DNA of 64,000 nt from Mycolicibacterium tusciae (GTDB lineage Bacteria > Actinomycetota > Actinomycetes > Mycobacteriales > Mycobacteriaceae), in the NCBI RefSeq assembly GCF_002086795.1, contig NZ_MVIM01000002.1, forward strand, positions 434,001 to 498,000, in the 5' to 3' direction. Below the pieces are notes generated by a model. It saw only the letters and a list, made by a program, of their open reading frames with translations. It was not told the DNA's origin and ran no database searches. Both the position numbers and the translations under genes were made by a program. Positions within the stretch are counted from its first letter, which is position 1; every line of letters begins with the position of its first letter. Shown here piece by piece: positions 47,099-57,301 of the stretch.

Positions 47099-47981
47099 TG
47101 TGCGACGGGTCGGGCCTGCGCTCCGGGGGTGCCTGGCTGTAGTCCCCCCATGGTCCGTCGCGTTCCTCGATGGCCGCCCGAACACCTTGTGAGCCAGCGG
47201 TTTCGATGAATGACAGCGCGTCGGGAGTGTTGCGCATCAGCCCGTCGAGGATGCCGCCGAGTGTCTGGGTGGACGACAGTCCCATGTTCTCGTAGGCCTG
47301 GTTGACGATGAGCTTCTGTGCCTGCAGCTGAGACAGCGGGATTCTGGCGAGCTTGTCGGCGATCTCTTTCACCCGGGCCTCGAGTTTCTTGAACGGCACG
47401 GACTCGTTGATGAGTTCGACTGCTGCGGCTTCTTTCCCCGTCAACGGCTCCCCGGTCAGCGAGTGCCACTTCACCTTCGCCAGGCTCAGTCGGTACAGCC
47501 ACATGCCGGTGAGGTAGGCGCCCCACATGCGGGCATAGGGCGTGCCGATGACGGCGTCGTCGCTGGCGATGACGATGTCCGCGCACAGGGCGTAGTCGCT
47601 TGCGCCGCCGACGCACCAGCCGTGGACTTGGGCGATGACGGGTTTGGACGCTCGCCAGATCGCCATGAACTTCTGCGTGGGCCCGGTCTCGCGGGCGCTG
47701 ACCATCGCGAAATCCTTGCCCGGATCCCAGCGACCGTCGGTGTTCATCGCCTCGCCCCAGTGCTGGAACCCGCCGCCGAAGTCGTATCCGCCGGAGAACG
47801 CGCGACCGGCGCCGCGGAGCACGATCACCTTGATCGAGGGGTCGCGTTCGGCCAGCCCGATGGCCGTTTCGATTTCGTCGGGCATCGGCGGGACGATGGT
47901 GTTGAGCTGCTCGGGCCGGTTCAGGGTGATGGTCGCGACGTGTGACTCGGTCTTGTAGAGCAGGGTTTCGAACGTCGGCAT
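47085..47981 (-). CDS. Crotonase-superfamily (enoyl-CoA hydratase/isomerase-like) protein
   Basis: This 298-residue crotonase has oxyanion-hole segments GAGRAFSGGYDFG (near 57) and HGWCVGGASDYALCADIVIA (near 120). The two Glu residues used by classical enoyl-CoA hydratases are not found: they correspond to Asp in GGASDYA and to a Tyr/Ala region in GTPYARMWG. It may therefore be another crotonase activity rather than hydration. It also has a 13-residue insertion after the first motif (HWGEAMNTDGRWD). It is convergent with the DUF2889 gene and divergent from efeO. Confidence 0.86.
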   Translation of the reverse strand: MPTFETLLYKTESHVATITLNRPEQLNTIVPPMPDEIETAIGLAERDPSIKVIVLRGAGRAFSGGYDFGGGFQHWGEAMNTDGRWDPGKDFAMVSARETGPTQKFMAIWRASKPVIAQVHGWCVGGASDYALCADIVIASDDAVIGTPYARMWGAYLTGMWLYRLSLAKVKWHSLTGEPLTGKEAAAVELINESVPFKKLEARVKEIADKLARIPLSQLQAQKLIVNQAYENMGLSSTQTLGGILDGLMRNTPDALSFIETAGSQGVRAAIEERDGPWGDYSQAPPERRPDPSHIIEP

Positions 47982-48012
47982 AGCTCAAAGTCTCGCAGAG
48001 GTGACCAACGAT

Positions 48013-48031
48013 TTAGGTGTGCCTACCCTCC
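48013..48031 (+). promoter_or_regulatory. IdeR-like iron box upstream of efeO
   Basis: TTAGGTGTGCCTACCCTCC resembles the IdeR consensus TTAGGTTAGGCTAACCTAA at 13 of 19 positions. It lies about 50-65 bases before efeO, overlapping the -35 region of a possible extended -10 GCTATGTT (48045-48052). A second degenerate half-site (CCTAAC, 48061-48066) follows. Iron-dependent repression of efeOB by IdeR is the natural inference. Confidence 0.6.
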
Positions 48032-48079
48032 GGTCTGCGGGAATGCTATGTTTTGGCTTTCCTAACTTAGAGGGTGCAA

Positions 48080-49006
48080 ATGAATCGCTATTTCGCATGG
48101 TCGGTGCCGGTCGTAGCCGGGAGCCTCATCCTCTCGGGCTGCTCCAGCGACGCGGGCAGTTCCGAAGAGACGTCGAGCGCCAGCGCGACGACGACCTCTT
48201 CGAGTGCCGCCGCTGCCGCTCCCGATCCGCTGGCCGAGCAGGCCGCTGCGGAGTACAAGACGTACGCCACCGGTCAGGTCGACGAACTCGTGGGCGTCGT
48301 CAAGGTGTTCACCGACGCTGTTCGCGCGAACAATCTGCAGGCCGCGCAGGACGCGTACGCGCCGTCCCGTATTCCATGGGAGCGCATCGAGCCGCTGGCC
48401 GGCCTCGTCGAGGAGATCGACGGCAAGGTCGACGCGCGAGTCGATGACTTTGCCGGCGTCGACGACGCGGAGTTCACCGGCTGGCACCGCCTCGAGCATC
48501 TCCTTTTCCAGCAGAACACGACCGAGGGTGGCGCCCCCTTCGCCGATCAGCTCGACGCAGACATCGCGGCCCTCAAGGAGCAGTTCCCCACGGTCGAGGT
48601 GAAGCCGGTCGACGTTGCGACCGGTGCGGCCGAGCTGATCGAAGAGGTCTCCGAAGGCAAGATCACCGGCGAGGAGGACCGCTACTCCAAGACCGACCTG
48701 TGGGACTTCGACGCCAACCTGCAGGGCTCGCAGGCCGCCGTCGACAAGCTGAAGCCGGCTCTGGAAAAAGCCGATCCGGAGCTGCTCGGCAAGATCGAGA
48801 CCGGCTTCGCCGACATCAACGCCACGCTGCAGCCGCTGCGCCGCGGCGACGGCTGGGTGCTCTACTGCACGGAGAACGACCCCTACCCGTCGCCTCGCTG
48901 CACCGGCGTGACCGTTGACCCGCCGACCATCGACAAGCTCAAGGCGCAGCTGGCCGGTCTGTCGGAGAACGTATCCCAGGTCGCGGGGGTCTTGAAGCTG
49001 TCGTGA
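48080..49006 (+). CDS. efeO: EfeO-type iron-uptake lipoprotein (M75 peptidase-like)
   Basis: This 308-residue lipoprotein has lipobox LSGC (Cys21), a Ser/Ala/Thr-rich linker to about residue 50, and an imelysin/EfeO M75 domain with the HxxE motif in GWHRLEHLLF (His136-Glu139). It should capture Fe outside the membrane. ATG 48080 is preferred to GTG 48074 because AGAGGG precedes it by about five bases. It overlaps efeB by four bases (GTGA). No efeU permease gene is in the window, so iron entry must rely on another transporter or an unlinked efeU. Confidence 0.9.
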   Translation: MNRYFAWSVPVVAGSLILSGCSSDAGSSEETSSASATTTSSSAAAAAPDPLAEQAAAEYKTYATGQVDELVGVVKVFTDAVRANNLQAAQDAYAPSRIPWERIEPLAGLVEEIDGKVDARVDDFAGVDDAEFTGWHRLEHLLFQQNTTEGGAPFADQLDADIAALKEQFPTVEVKPVDVATGAAELIEEVSEGKITGEEDRYSKTDLWDFDANLQGSQAAVDKLKPALEKADPELLGKIETGFADINATLQPLRRGDGWVLYCTENDPYPSPRCTGVTVDPPTIDKLKAQLAGLSENVSQVAGVLKLS

Positions 49007-50274
49007 CCGAGCCGCCGTCGCGCCGGGGTATCTCGCGGCGAGGATTCGTCACGGGAGCCCTGAGCGCGGGAGCGGGGGCCGCTGTTGGCGCCGGCGCCGC
49101 GTACGCGTTGTCGGACTCCACGCAGCGGGAGTACCTCGGGCCCCCAAGCCAGAAGACCTTCGTTCCGTTCGAAGGCGTGCATCAGACCGGCGTGACGGCG
49201 TTGCCGATACCCGAGCAGGGGCTGGTGGCGTCCTTCAATGTCCAATCGAAGGACCGCGCCGGGCTGACGACGGCGCTCGAGGAGCTCACCGAGGAGATCC
49301 GCGGGCTGATGGCCGGCAAGCCGCCGGAAACGCGGGATGCCGCCTATCCGCCCGTGGACTCGGGCATCCTCGGCGATAGGCCGCCTGCCGACAACCTTTC
49401 GATCGTCGTCGGTGTCGGGGCCTCGCTGTTCGACGACCGGTTCGGCCTTGCCGATCGCAAGCCCAAAGAGCTGGAAACGATGCCGTTCCTGGCCAACGAC
49501 CGGCTCGACCCCAAGATCTCGCATGGGGACATCTCGGTCATCTTCGAGGCGGGTCACAACGACACCGTCCAGTTCGCGCTGCGCCAGTTGATGAGGCGGA
49601 CGCGAAGTGACCTGGTGCTGCGATGGATGATCGACGGCTACGCCCGCGGCATCGGTGCGGGGCAGGCGTCAGAAGCAGTCACTCCTCGAAACCTGTTGGG
49701 GTTCAAGGACGGGACATCCAACCTGGACGTCGACGACGCCGCGTTGATGGATCGCCACGTGTGGGTTGGCGCCGAGGACGGCGAACCAGACTGGGCGGTG
49801 GGCGGTTCGTATCAGGCCGTCCGCATCATCCGGAATTTCGTCGAATTCTGGGACCGCACCCGACTCATCGAACAGGAGCAACTCATAGGCCGGGAAAAGG
49901 TCAGCGGCGCACCGCTTGGCCTGTCCGGAGAGTTCACCGATCCCGACTACCCGTCAGACCCCGACGGCAAGCGGATCCCGCTCGACGCGCACATCCGGCT
50001 GGCCAATCCCCGCACCCCCGAGACGGACGAAAACCGCATCCTGCGAAGGGGATTCAACTATTCACGCGGCTTCGACGGTGCCGGGCGACTGGACCAGGGA
50101 CTGGCGTTCGTCGCCTATCAGCGGAGCCTGGAGAAGGGCTTCCTCACCGTGCAACGCCGGCTCAAGGGTGAGCCGCTGGAGGAGTACATCATGCCGGTCG
50201 GCGGCGGGTTCTTCTTCATCCTGCCGGGCGTGACGGGGCCGGACCGGTTCCTCGGCGATCTTCTGGTCAAGTGA
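49003..50274 (+). CDS. efeB: EfeB-type DyP peroxidase, Tat-exported
   Basis: This 423-residue dye-decolourising peroxidase has a twin-arginine signal (SRRGFVTGAL at 11-20), the distal motif GFKDG (233-237) and the heme-ligand block DAHIRLANPR (His near 329). Tat export means it folds with heme before leaving the cytoplasm. EfeB works with EfeO in ferrous iron use or heme-iron release. GTG 49003 lies in the efeO stop overlap. Confidence 0.95.
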   Translation: MTEPPSRRGISRRGFVTGALSAGAGAAVGAGAAYALSDSTQREYLGPPSQKTFVPFEGVHQTGVTALPIPEQGLVASFNVQSKDRAGLTTALEELTEEIRGLMAGKPPETRDAAYPPVDSGILGDRPPADNLSIVVGVGASLFDDRFGLADRKPKELETMPFLANDRLDPKISHGDISVIFEAGHNDTVQFALRQLMRRTRSDLVLRWMIDGYARGIGAGQASEAVTPRNLLGFKDGTSNLDVDDAALMDRHVWVGAEDGEPDWAVGGSYQAVRIIRNFVEFWDRTRLIEQEQLIGREKVSGAPLGLSGEFTDPDYPSDPDGKRIPLDAHIRLANPRTPETDENRILRRGFNYSRGFDGAGRLDQGLAFVAYQRSLEKGFLTVQRRLKGEPLEEYIMPVGGGFFFILPGVTGPDRFLGDLLVK

Positions 50275-52264
50275 GCTTCGACCACAGGTACTCGTAGATC
50301 AGCGCGGACTTGAAGGCCGTCTGCGCGTTGTCGGCCGCACCGGCGTGCCCTCCCTCGATGTTCTCGTAGTAGTCCACCGAATGTCCTAGCTGTTCCAGTG
50401 CCGCCGCCATCTTCCTGGCATGCCCCGGGTGCACCCGGTCGTCGCGCGTGGACGTCGTGATCAGCACCGGCGGGTAGCGCCGGTCCGCCGAAATATTCTG
50501 GTACGGCGAATATTCGGAGATGAACGCCCAATCGTCGGGGTCATCCGGATCGCCGTACTCGGCCATCCATGAGGCGCCGGCGAGCAGCAGATGGAAGCGG
50601 CGCATGTCCAGCAGGGGCACACTGCACACCAGCGCTCCGAACAGTTCGGGATAACGCGTCAGCATGACGCCCATCAAGAGACCGCCGTTGCTGCCACCCT
50701 GGGCGCCCAGCTGGTCGACGGTGGTGACCCCACGGTCGACGAGGTCGCGCGCCACCGCGGCGAAGTCTTCGTACACCAGATGCCTGTTCTCACGCATCGC
50801 CTGGGTGTGCCATGTCGGGCCGTACTCGCCCCCGCCGCGGATGTTCGCCAGCACATAGGTGCCGCCGCGGGCCAGCCACAGCCGGCCGAGCACACCGGCG
50901 TAACCCGGGGTATTGGCGACCTCGAACCCGCCGTATCCGCCGAGCAATGTCGGTCCCGGACCGGTCGAACCACGGTGGCCGACCACGAAGTACGGAATCT
51001 TCGTGCCATCGGCCGACGCCGCGAAATGCTGCGTGACTTCGATATCGGAGGCGTCGAAGAACGCGGGCGCGCTCTTGATCGTCGTCACCTCGCTGCCTGC
51101 CCGCCCCCACAGCAACTGCGACGGTGTATCGAATCCGCTTGAGTCCAGGAACATCTCGTCACCGTGCTCGTCGATGTCCACGAGCACGGTGTTGGTGTTC
51201 GGCGGGATGCCGGGGATCTCCGAGCGCTCCCACGTGCCGGGCGTGACGAGTTCCACGTGGCTCGACACGTCGACCAGCGTGACGAGCACCAGGTGGTCTC
51301 GCGTCCACGCGTAGTTATCCAGGCTGGAATGCTCGTCGGGTTCGAAGACGACGGTCAGCTCCCGGGTGCCGGAGAGGAATTCGTCGTAACGGACCGCCAG
51401 CAGCGAGCCAGGACGATAGGTGGTGCGGTCGATCGTCCACTCGGTGCGCGGGCGGATCAGCAGCCATTCGCGGTGCACCGACATGCCGGCATCGGTGGGT
51501 ATCTCGATACGGATCAAGTCGTCGTCGCGAAGCTCGAAACGGTCGCGGTTGAAGAAGTCGAAAGACCTTGTGATGAACAGCCGCTCGAAACCCGGCGTCG
51601 AATCGTAGCCACCGCCGACGCTCACGTCCGAAGCCACACCCTCGAACAGGGTCTGGGCATTCTCGAGCGGCTCGCCGCGACGCCAGCGTTTGGCGATCCG
51701 GGGATAGCCGGACTCCGTCATCGAATCGGGGCCGAAATCGGTGCCCACCAGCACCGTGTCCTGGTCCTGCCATGCGACGCCGGACTTGGCTTCGGGTAGT
51801 TCGAACCCATCGGCAACGAATTGCCTTGTCGACATGTCGAATTCGCGCACCACGGTGGCGTCGGCGCCGCCCCTGGACAGCTCGATCAAAGCCAGACGGT
51901 GATCGGGTTCGAGGACGTCCGCGCCGGCCCAAACCCAGTTCTCATCTTCGGCGTCGGAGAGCGCGTCGACGTCGAGGATCACGTCCCAGTCGGGTTCGGC
52001 GGTGCGGTAGCTGTCCAGCGTGGTGCGCCGCCACACCCCGCGCGGATTGGCCGCGTCGCGCCAGAAGTTGTAGAGGTGATCGCCGCGCCGCCGCACGTAC
52101 GGGATCCGCGCCTCGGTGTCGAGGACCTCGAGCGCTTCGGTACGCATCTGCTCGAAGCGGGGTCCGCCGAACTTGGCGATGGTCGGCTCGTTGTGCGCGC
52201 GCACCCAGTTCAGCGCGTCGTCGCCGGTGATGTCCTCGAGCCACAGATACGGGTCTTGCGCCAC
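50267..52264 (-). CDS. Prolyl oligopeptidase, S9A family (Rv0457c-like)
   Basis: This serine peptidase has an N-terminal beta-propeller and a C-terminal alpha/beta-hydrolase domain. The catalytic triad is Ser in AQGGSNGGLLMG, Asp in STRDDRVHPGH and His in IEGGHAGAA, and YLWLED near the start matches the family. Cleavage of Pro-containing small peptides is expected. I used GTG 52264 (665 residues) because the upstream 17 codons to ATG 52315 do not look family-like and would leave only 26 bases to the divergent dehydrogenase gene. The start is uncertain. Confidence 0.91.
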   Translation of the reverse strand: MAQDPYLWLEDITGDDALNWVRAHNEPTIAKFGGPRFEQMRTEALEVLDTEARIPYVRRRGDHLYNFWRDAANPRGVWRRTTLDSYRTAEPDWDVILDVDALSDAEDENWVWAGADVLEPDHRLALIELSRGGADATVVREFDMSTRQFVADGFELPEAKSGVAWQDQDTVLVGTDFGPDSMTESGYPRIAKRWRRGEPLENAQTLFEGVASDVSVGGGYDSTPGFERLFITRSFDFFNRDRFELRDDDLIRIEIPTDAGMSVHREWLLIRPRTEWTIDRTTYRPGSLLAVRYDEFLSGTRELTVVFEPDEHSSLDNYAWTRDHLVLVTLVDVSSHVELVTPGTWERSEIPGIPPNTNTVLVDIDEHGDEMFLDSSGFDTPSQLLWGRAGSEVTTIKSAPAFFDASDIEVTQHFAASADGTKIPYFVVGHRGSTGPGPTLLGGYGGFEVANTPGYAGVLGRLWLARGGTYVLANIRGGGEYGPTWHTQAMRENRHLVYEDFAAVARDLVDRGVTTVDQLGAQGGSNGGLLMGVMLTRYPELFGALVCSVPLLDMRRFHLLLAGASWMAEYGDPDDPDDWAFISEYSPYQNISADRRYPPVLITTSTRDDRVHPGHARKMAAALEQLGHSVDYYENIEGGHAGAADNAQTAFKSALIYEYLWSKLT

Positions 52265-52341
52265 AACACCATTGTGGTCACCCGGCGTAATGTGAGCCCC
52301 GTTACACCCTTCCATCCGCGCTGTCAGAGAGGGAGTCGTCG

Positions 52342-53865
<1,524 letters not shown>

Positions 53866-53879
53866 TCCTGACACTGGCG

Positions 53880-53936
53880 CGAACGTGGGTTACCCGCACA
53901 TCAAGTGGCGATATGCGTGACGGTAACCCACGTTCG
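53880..53936. repeat. 15-bp perfect inverted repeat between aldehyde dehydrogenase and DUF779 genes
   Basis: CGAACGTGGGTTACC (53880-53894) and GGTAACCCACGTTCG (53922-53936) are exact inverted copies around a 27-base spacer that holds a smaller CGCA/TGCG stem. There is no T-run, so it is not a standard terminator. It fills most of the 85-base gap between two co-oriented genes. It could attenuate transcription, bind a dimeric regulator, or be a short repeated element. Confidence 0.75.
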
Positions 53937-53950
53937 GCGGAGAGGACGCG

Positions 53951-54442
53951 ATGCCTGAGACACCGCCTCGCGCGTTGATCACCCAGGCGGCCGCGGATCT
54001 GCTTGCGCGGCTGCAGGGGCGACACGGCGCGCTGATGTTCCACCAGTCGGGCGGATGCTGCGACGGGTCGTCGCCCATGTGTTACCCCGAGGGTGAGTTC
54101 CTCGTCGGCGACCGCGACGTGCTGCTCGCCGTGTTGGACGTCGGCGCCGGGGTTCCGGTGTGGATCTCAGGGCCGCAGTTCGAGGCGTGGAAACACACAC
54201 AGTTGGTCATCGACGTCGTCCCCGGCAGGGGAGGGGGCTTCAGCGTCGAAGCGCCGGAAGGGATGCGGTTCCTTTCGCGCGGGCGCGCGTTCAGCAGCGA
54301 CGAGAACGACCTGCTGAACGCCGCGGAGCTGGTGACCGGTACGGACTTCGCACTGGGCAAAAGGCCACCGCGGGCCGGTACGCACATCGTCGCGGAAGCC
54401 GTCGATGCGTGCTCGATTCCCGGGCGTGCCTCAAACGCCTAG
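53951..54442 (+). CDS. DUF779 protein (Rv0459-like)
   Basis: This 163-residue protein matches DUF779, with the Cys cluster HQSGGCCDGSSPMCYP (about 31-46) that is likely a metal or redox site. DUF779 genes often sit next to aldehyde dehydrogenases, as here, suggesting a shared pathway role, possibly assisting the enzyme. ATG 53951 has GAGAGGAC upstream. The start of transcription may be separate because of the inverted repeat in the gap. Confidence 0.9.
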   Translation: MPETPPRALITQAAADLLARLQGRHGALMFHQSGGCCDGSSPMCYPEGEFLVGDRDVLLAVLDVGAGVPVWISGPQFEAWKHTQLVIDVVPGRGGGFSVEAPEGMRFLSRGRAFSSDENDLLNAAELVTGTDFALGKRPPRAGTHIVAEAVDACSIPGRASNA

Positions 54443-54468
54443 CGTTTTCTCGGCGTTAACCTCAAAGG

Positions 54469-54747
54469 GTGATACCGCTGCCGCGCCCGCGGTTGCTGAC
54501 CAGCGCTCTGCTGATCGGCACGGCGGTCGGGCTGCTACTCGGTATCGGCGCAAGCCTGGTGGTGACCGCCAAAATCCGGCCCGACGTAGTGATCGCTCTT
54601 GTCGTCGGCGTGCCCGGCGTGATCGGCATGCTGACGATCTTGTTGTCGCGCCGGCGGTGGCTGACGGCGTTCGGCGCCTTCGTCATCGCCATCTCCCCGG
54701 GCTGGTTCGGCGCGCTGGTGGCAATACAGACGGCGAATGGTGCTTGA
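54469..54747 (+). CDS. Small membrane protein (Rv0460-like)
   Basis: This 92-residue protein is almost entirely hydrophobic, with about three membrane helices (12-34, 40-60, 66-88) and short basic turns (SRRRWLT). No family function is known to me. GTG 54469 gives a plausible N-terminus. It overlaps the next membrane gene by 11 bases, so the two are likely co-translated. M. tuberculosis has similarly placed small hydrophobic proteins before lpdC. Confidence 0.78.
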   Translation: MIPLPRPRLLTSALLIGTAVGLLLGIGASLVVTAKIRPDVVIALVVGVPGVIGMLTILLSRRRWLTAFGAFVIAISPGWFGALVAIQTANGA

Positions 54748-55243
54748 CGTGGACCGCGACCTGCTGATCGAAGACACCCAAGAGTTCACGCCATCGTGGG
54801 ATACCGGCGAAGTCGACGCGCAACCCGACCCCGCCGACGCAGCGCCGTCGGAGCCGTCCCCCGCAAGCGGGAGTTCGCACCAGCCCGTACCGGCCCCTCC
54901 GGTGGTGGTGCCGGGCAACTACCAGTACCTCAAGCGCTGGCACTTCGTGCTGGTCGTGGCATGTATATGGGCGGTCGCGGCCGCTGCGGGATGGGGACTC
55001 TATTACTGGTGGTACCACTCGATCGACAAGACGGCGTCGGAGTTCGTGGTGCTGGTGTTCCTGATTCTGTGCACCGTGGTCGGCCTGCTCGTCGCAATGG
55101 TGCCCAGCAGGCCGATCGCGTCCGCTGTGGCCATCGCATTCACGTCGGCCCCGTTGGCAGCGACGGCGGGCGCCGCCGTGCTGCACGGTCTCTACTTCTG
55201 CGAATGGGCCACTCGCTGTTTCGTGGGGCTGATCCCTTACTAG
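54737..55243 (+). CDS. Membrane protein with acidic N-terminus (Rv0461-like)
   Basis: This 168-residue protein has a Pro/Asp/Glu-rich cytoplasmic N-terminus of about 70 residues and three membrane helices (74-95, 100-120, 130-152). The N-terminal stretch includes [17 protein letters not shown], part of which is encoded by the 16-base palindromic sequence shared with the YdbT-like gene. Function unknown. ATG 54737 or GTG 54740 may be the start. It lies 10 bases before the lpd GTG. Confidence 0.78.
   Translation: MVLDVDRDLLIEDTQEFTPSWDTGEVDAQPDPADAAPSEPSPASGSSHQPVPAPPVVVPGNYQYLKRWHFVLVVACIWAVAAAAGWGLYYWWYHSIDKTASEFVVLVFLILCTVVGLLVAMVPSRPIASAVAIAFTSAPLAATAGAAVLHGLYFCEWATRCFVGLIPY
54856..54871 (+). 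repeat. Second copy of the 16-base palindromic sequence
   Basis: GTCCCCCGCAAGCGGG here is identical, in inverse orientation, to 28509-28524. Here it lies within the disordered N-terminal region of a membrane protein and encodes SPASG. Only one half of the larger palindrome is present. Confidence 0.55.
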
Positions 55244-55253
55244 AGTTGAGCGT

Positions 55254-56648
55254 GTGACCCACTATGACGTCGTCGTTCTCGGAGCCGGCCCTGGCGGATA
55301 CGTCGCCGCCATCCGCGCCGCCCAACTCGGACTGAACACCGCAGTCGTCGAACCCAAGTACTGGGGCGGAGTGTGCCTCAACGTCGGATGCATCCCGTCC
55401 AAGTCGCTGCTCCGCAACGCGGAGCTTTCCCACATCATCACCAAGGAAGCCAAGCTCTTCGGCATCAACGGTGAAGCCACCATGGACTACGGCGTCGCGT
55501 ACGACCGCAGCCGCAAGGTCGCCGACGGCCGTGTCGCCGGTGTGCACTTCCTGATGAAGAAGAACAAGATCACCGAGATCCACGGCTACGGGAAGTTCTC
55601 CGACGCCAACACACTCGAGGTCGACCTCAACGAGGGCGGCACCGAAAAAGTCACCTTCGACAACTGCATCATCGCCACCGGCAGCAGCACCCGATTGGTG
55701 CCCGGTACGTCGCTCTCGGAGAACGTCGTCACGTACGAGAAGCTGATCATGACGCGCGAGTTGCCGTCCTCGGTCGTCATCGCCGGCGCCGGGGCGATCG
55801 GCATGGAATTCGGCTACGTGCTCAACAACTTCGGCGTCGACGTGACCATCGTCGAGTTCTTGCCGCGGGCGCTGCCGAACGAGGACGCCGAGGTATCCAA
55901 GGAGATCGAGAAGCAGTTCAAGAAGCTGGGTGTCAAGATCCGCACCGGGACCAAGGTCGAGGCCATCTCAGATGATGGGTCGGCGGTCACCGTCACCGTC
56001 AGCAAGGACGGTGAGTCCGAAGAGATCAAAGCCGATAAGGTGTTGCAGGCCATTGGATTTGCGCCCAACATCGAGGGCTACGGACTGGACGTCACCGGCG
56101 TGGAGGTCACCGATCGCAAGGCCATCGGCATCGATGACTACATGCGCACCAACGTGCCGCACATCTACGCCATCGGCGATGTCACCGGGAAACTGATGTT
56201 GGCCCACGTCGCCGAGGCCATGGGCGTGGTTGCGGCCGAAACCATCGCTGGTGCAGAGACTTTGGCGCTTGGCGACTACCGGATGCTGCCGCGCGCCACT
56301 TTCTGCCAGCCGCAGGTCGCCAGCTTCGGACTCACCGAGGAGCAGGCCCGCGACGAGGGTTACGACGTCAAGGTCGCCAAGTTCCCGCTCACCGCGAACG
56401 CGAAGGCGCACGGTCTGGGTGATCCGAGTGGGTTCGTGAAGCTGATCGCCGACGGGAAGTACGGCGAGCTGCTCGGCGGTCACTTGATCGGGCATGACGT
56501 CTCAGAACTACTGCCGGAGCTGACTCTGGCGCAGAAGTGGGATCTGACGGTCAACGAGCTGGCACGCAACGTGCACACCCACCCGACGCTGTCGGAAGCC
56601 CTGCAGGAATGCTTCCACGGCTTGGCCGGCCACATGATCAACTTTTGA
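55254..56648 (+). CDS. lpdC: Dihydrolipoamide dehydrogenase
   Basis: This 464-residue flavoenzyme reoxidises lipoamide in 2-oxoacid dehydrogenase complexes; in mycobacteria LpdC also feeds the peroxynitrite/peroxidase defence system and branched-chain ketoacid dehydrogenase. The FAD motif is [13 protein letters not shown], the redox pair Cys41-Cys46 is in [14 protein letters not shown], the NAD motif is [11 protein letters not shown], and the C-terminal catalytic pair is His443-Glu448 (HPTLSE). GTG 55254 starts the gene. Its stop overlaps the next small membrane gene. Confidence 0.97.
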   Translation: MTHYDVVVLGAGPGGYVAAIRAAQLGLNTAVVEPKYWGGVCLNVGCIPSKSLLRNAELSHIITKEAKLFGINGEATMDYGVAYDRSRKVADGRVAGVHFLMKKNKITEIHGYGKFSDANTLEVDLNEGGTEKVTFDNCIIATGSSTRLVPGTSLSENVVTYEKLIMTRELPSSVVIAGAGAIGMEFGYVLNNFGVDVTIVEFLPRALPNEDAEVSKEIEKQFKKLGVKIRTGTKVEAISDDGSAVTVTVSKDGESEEIKADKVLQAIGFAPNIEGYGLDVTGVEVTDRKAIGIDDYMRTNVPHIYAIGDVTGKLMLAHVAEAMGVVAAETIAGAETLALGDYRMLPRATFCQPQVASFGLTEEQARDEGYDVKVAKFPLTANAKAHGLGDPSGFVKLIADGKYGELLGGHLIGHDVSELLPELTLAQKWDLTVNELARNVHTHPTLSEALQECFHGLAGHMINF

Positions 56649-56917
56649 CGGCGGCGATCTGGGTCGCCGGGATCGGCGGGTTGGTGGTCGGTCACGTCCT
56701 GTGGCTGGCCGGGATCACGGCTGCGACGTCCACCGCGACCGTCAGCTCGTGGGTGCTGTTGGTAGCGGCCGTTTCGTTCGTGGTCGGCGGCATCGTCGGT
56801 GCGCTCGGGTGGCGCGCATTCCAGCGGAAGTCGGACGTATGGGCGGCGTTCCTCTGGGGATTGCCGATCGCACCGGTCCTGCTCTCGCTGGTGGTCCTCG
56901 GCGTGACGTACCTGTAG
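56645..56917 (+). CDS. Small membrane protein (Rv0463-like)
   Basis: This 90-residue hydrophobic protein has three membrane helices (about 3-25, 29-52, 65-88). TTG 56645 overlaps the lpd stop by four bases (TTGA), so it is translationally coupled to lpd. The same gene order is known in M. tuberculosis. Function is unknown. It converges with the winged-helix gene ending at 56946. Confidence 0.78.
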   Translation: MTAAIWVAGIGGLVVGHVLWLAGITAATSTATVSSWVLLVAAVSFVVGGIVGALGWRAFQRKSDVWAAFLWGLPIAPVLLSLVVLGVTYL

Positions 56918-56945
56918 TTCCGCCTGCTGGGTGACCCAACGAGCG

Positions 56946-57272
56946 TCAGCGCAGAGCCTCGATGAGGTCGGCAACCGTGTGGTGCGATTCAAGCGGATGA
57001 CGAAGGCGGCCATGGGCATTCACGGCATAGATGTTGCGGCGCCCGTCTTTGGACTTGACCAGGTACCCGTCCTCGGTGAGATCAGTGAGGATCGTCTGCA
57101 CGGCGCGCTCGGTGATGCCGATACGCACGGCGAGTTCGCGTGCGGTAAGGGGTTCTTCGCGCGCCAAGCAAAGTAGAACGTGTCCATGGTTGGTCAGAAA
57201 TGTCCAGCCGCGGTGAGCAGCGGGCGCTGCTTTCGAGGGCATCGACCGTTGATCACGAGACTTCACGGCCAT
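56946..57272 (-). CDS. Winged-helix DNA-binding protein (MarR/ArsR-like)
   Basis: This 108-residue protein has a winged helix: THGHVLLCLAREEPLTAREL-like helix 1-2 region, VRIGITERAVQTILTDLTED (recognition helix) and the wing GYLVKSKDGRRNIYAV. No sensory Cys or His cluster is visible. It lies 29 bases downstream of terC on the same strand, so it may be co-transcribed with it and could control it by feedback. Core-genome synteny suggests that this pair was inserted between the Rv0463- and Rv0464c-like genes. Confidence 0.84.
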   Translation of the reverse strand: MAVKSRDQRSMPSKAAPAAHRGWTFLTNHGHVLLCLAREEPLTARELAVRIGITERAVQTILTDLTEDGYLVKSKDGRRNIYAVNAHGRLRHPLESHHTVADLIEALR

Positions 57273-57301
57273 GCCGGAATGTTAACGCTTGGCTCGACGG
57301 A

